Of a DNA stretch of 64,000 bases, positions 63,923 to 64,000 are shown piece by piece (positions within the stretch are counted from its first letter, which is position 1; each line of letters starts with the position of its first letter). The notes beneath the pieces were generated by a model. That model was not told the DNA's origin, did not search any database, and worked only from the letters and a program-made list of their open reading frames with translations. The translations under genes were made by a program, and so were the position numbers. This DNA comes from Streptomyces sp. NBC_01306 (GTDB lineage Bacteria > Actinomycetota > Actinomycetes > Streptomycetales > Streptomycetaceae), in assembly GCF_026340465.1 (NCBI RefSeq), contig NZ_JAPEPC010000001.1:2607501-2671500 (forward strand), written 5' to 3'.

Positions 63923-64000
63923 TTACTCGCCCTTGGCCTTCGCGATGATCTCCTCGGCGACGTTCCGCGGAACCTCGGCGTAGGAGTCGAACTGCATCGA
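63923..64000 (-). CDS. fusA: Elongation factor G, C-terminal end (partial)
   Basis: The last 25 residues (SMQFDSYAEVPRNVAEEIIA then KAKGE, stop TAA 63925-63923) match the EF-G C-terminus; the rest lies beyond the window. Confidence 0.93.
   Translation of the reverse strand, partial: SMQFDSYAEVPRNVAEEIIAKAKGE

Overview
The window is high-GC actinobacterial DNA and almost certainly comes from a Streptomyces chromosome core. Evidence: the S10-spc-alpha ribosomal supercluster lies next to secY, adk, map and infA; groES-groEL sits under two CIRCE operators with a histidine-tailed GroEL; GTG starts, ATGA stop/start overlaps and TAGGAT-like -10 boxes are common. One end of fusA and one end of a beta-helix gene are cut by the window edges. 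No tRNA, rRNA, insertion sequence, prophage or CRISPR array was seen.

Layout. (1) 1-9726: a carbohydrate-use locus. A secreted right-handed beta-helix protein and a DUF2264 protein (minus strand) diverge from a DeoR/LacI-type chimeric regulator, a binding protein with two sugar permeases and a D-2-hydroxyacid dehydrogenase (plus strand). The ABC system has no ATPase of its own. A 12-bp motif is shared by the two control regions. (2) 9788-13454: groES-groEL with CIRCE, and a THUMP-like methyltransferase. (3) 13611-19398: a Cys/His-rich membrane protein, a secreted TAP-like peptidase, a nucleotidyltransferase, a DUF222-HNH protein and a small hypothetical. (4) 19395-23763: tsaD, rimI, tsaB and tsaE for t6A tRNA modification, interrupted by a degenerate YkuD-fold protein and a 54-residue gene under a perfect palindrome. 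(5) 23735-34474: cell-wall and cofactor housekeeping (alr, nnr, acpS, glmS, coaA, glmM) plus an alpha/beta hydrolase and a DUF389 membrane protein. (6) 34658-40504: rpsI-rplM, an ABC-F protein, a membrane protein, a dolichol-phosphate-mannose-synthase-like enzyme and truA. (7) 40655-57039: the ribosomal supercluster, minus strand, in the standard order rpsJ to rplQ. (8) 57501-64000: a truncated Rpn-like remnant, gdhA, a decayed radical-copper-oxidase-like remnant, a PIG-L lipoprotein, tuf and the 3' end of fusA.

The core genes work as expected: the ribosomal supercluster feeds translation, tsaB/D/E feed t6A tRNA, and glmS-glmM-alr feed peptidoglycan. Two patterns are less ordinary. Short tandem repeats, mostly of 15 bp and almost always in multiples of three, occur in linkers, signal peptides and leaders across the window: 13 contiguous copies at 8461-8655, six copies inside a signal peptide at 1279-1368, and a repeat-built N-terminal extension of alanine racemase at 26451-26680. 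Strong hairpins also sit in many gaps of the ribosomal supercluster, suggesting it is read as several segments.

All functions are inferred from sequence read by eye. No alignment, structure or expression data were available.
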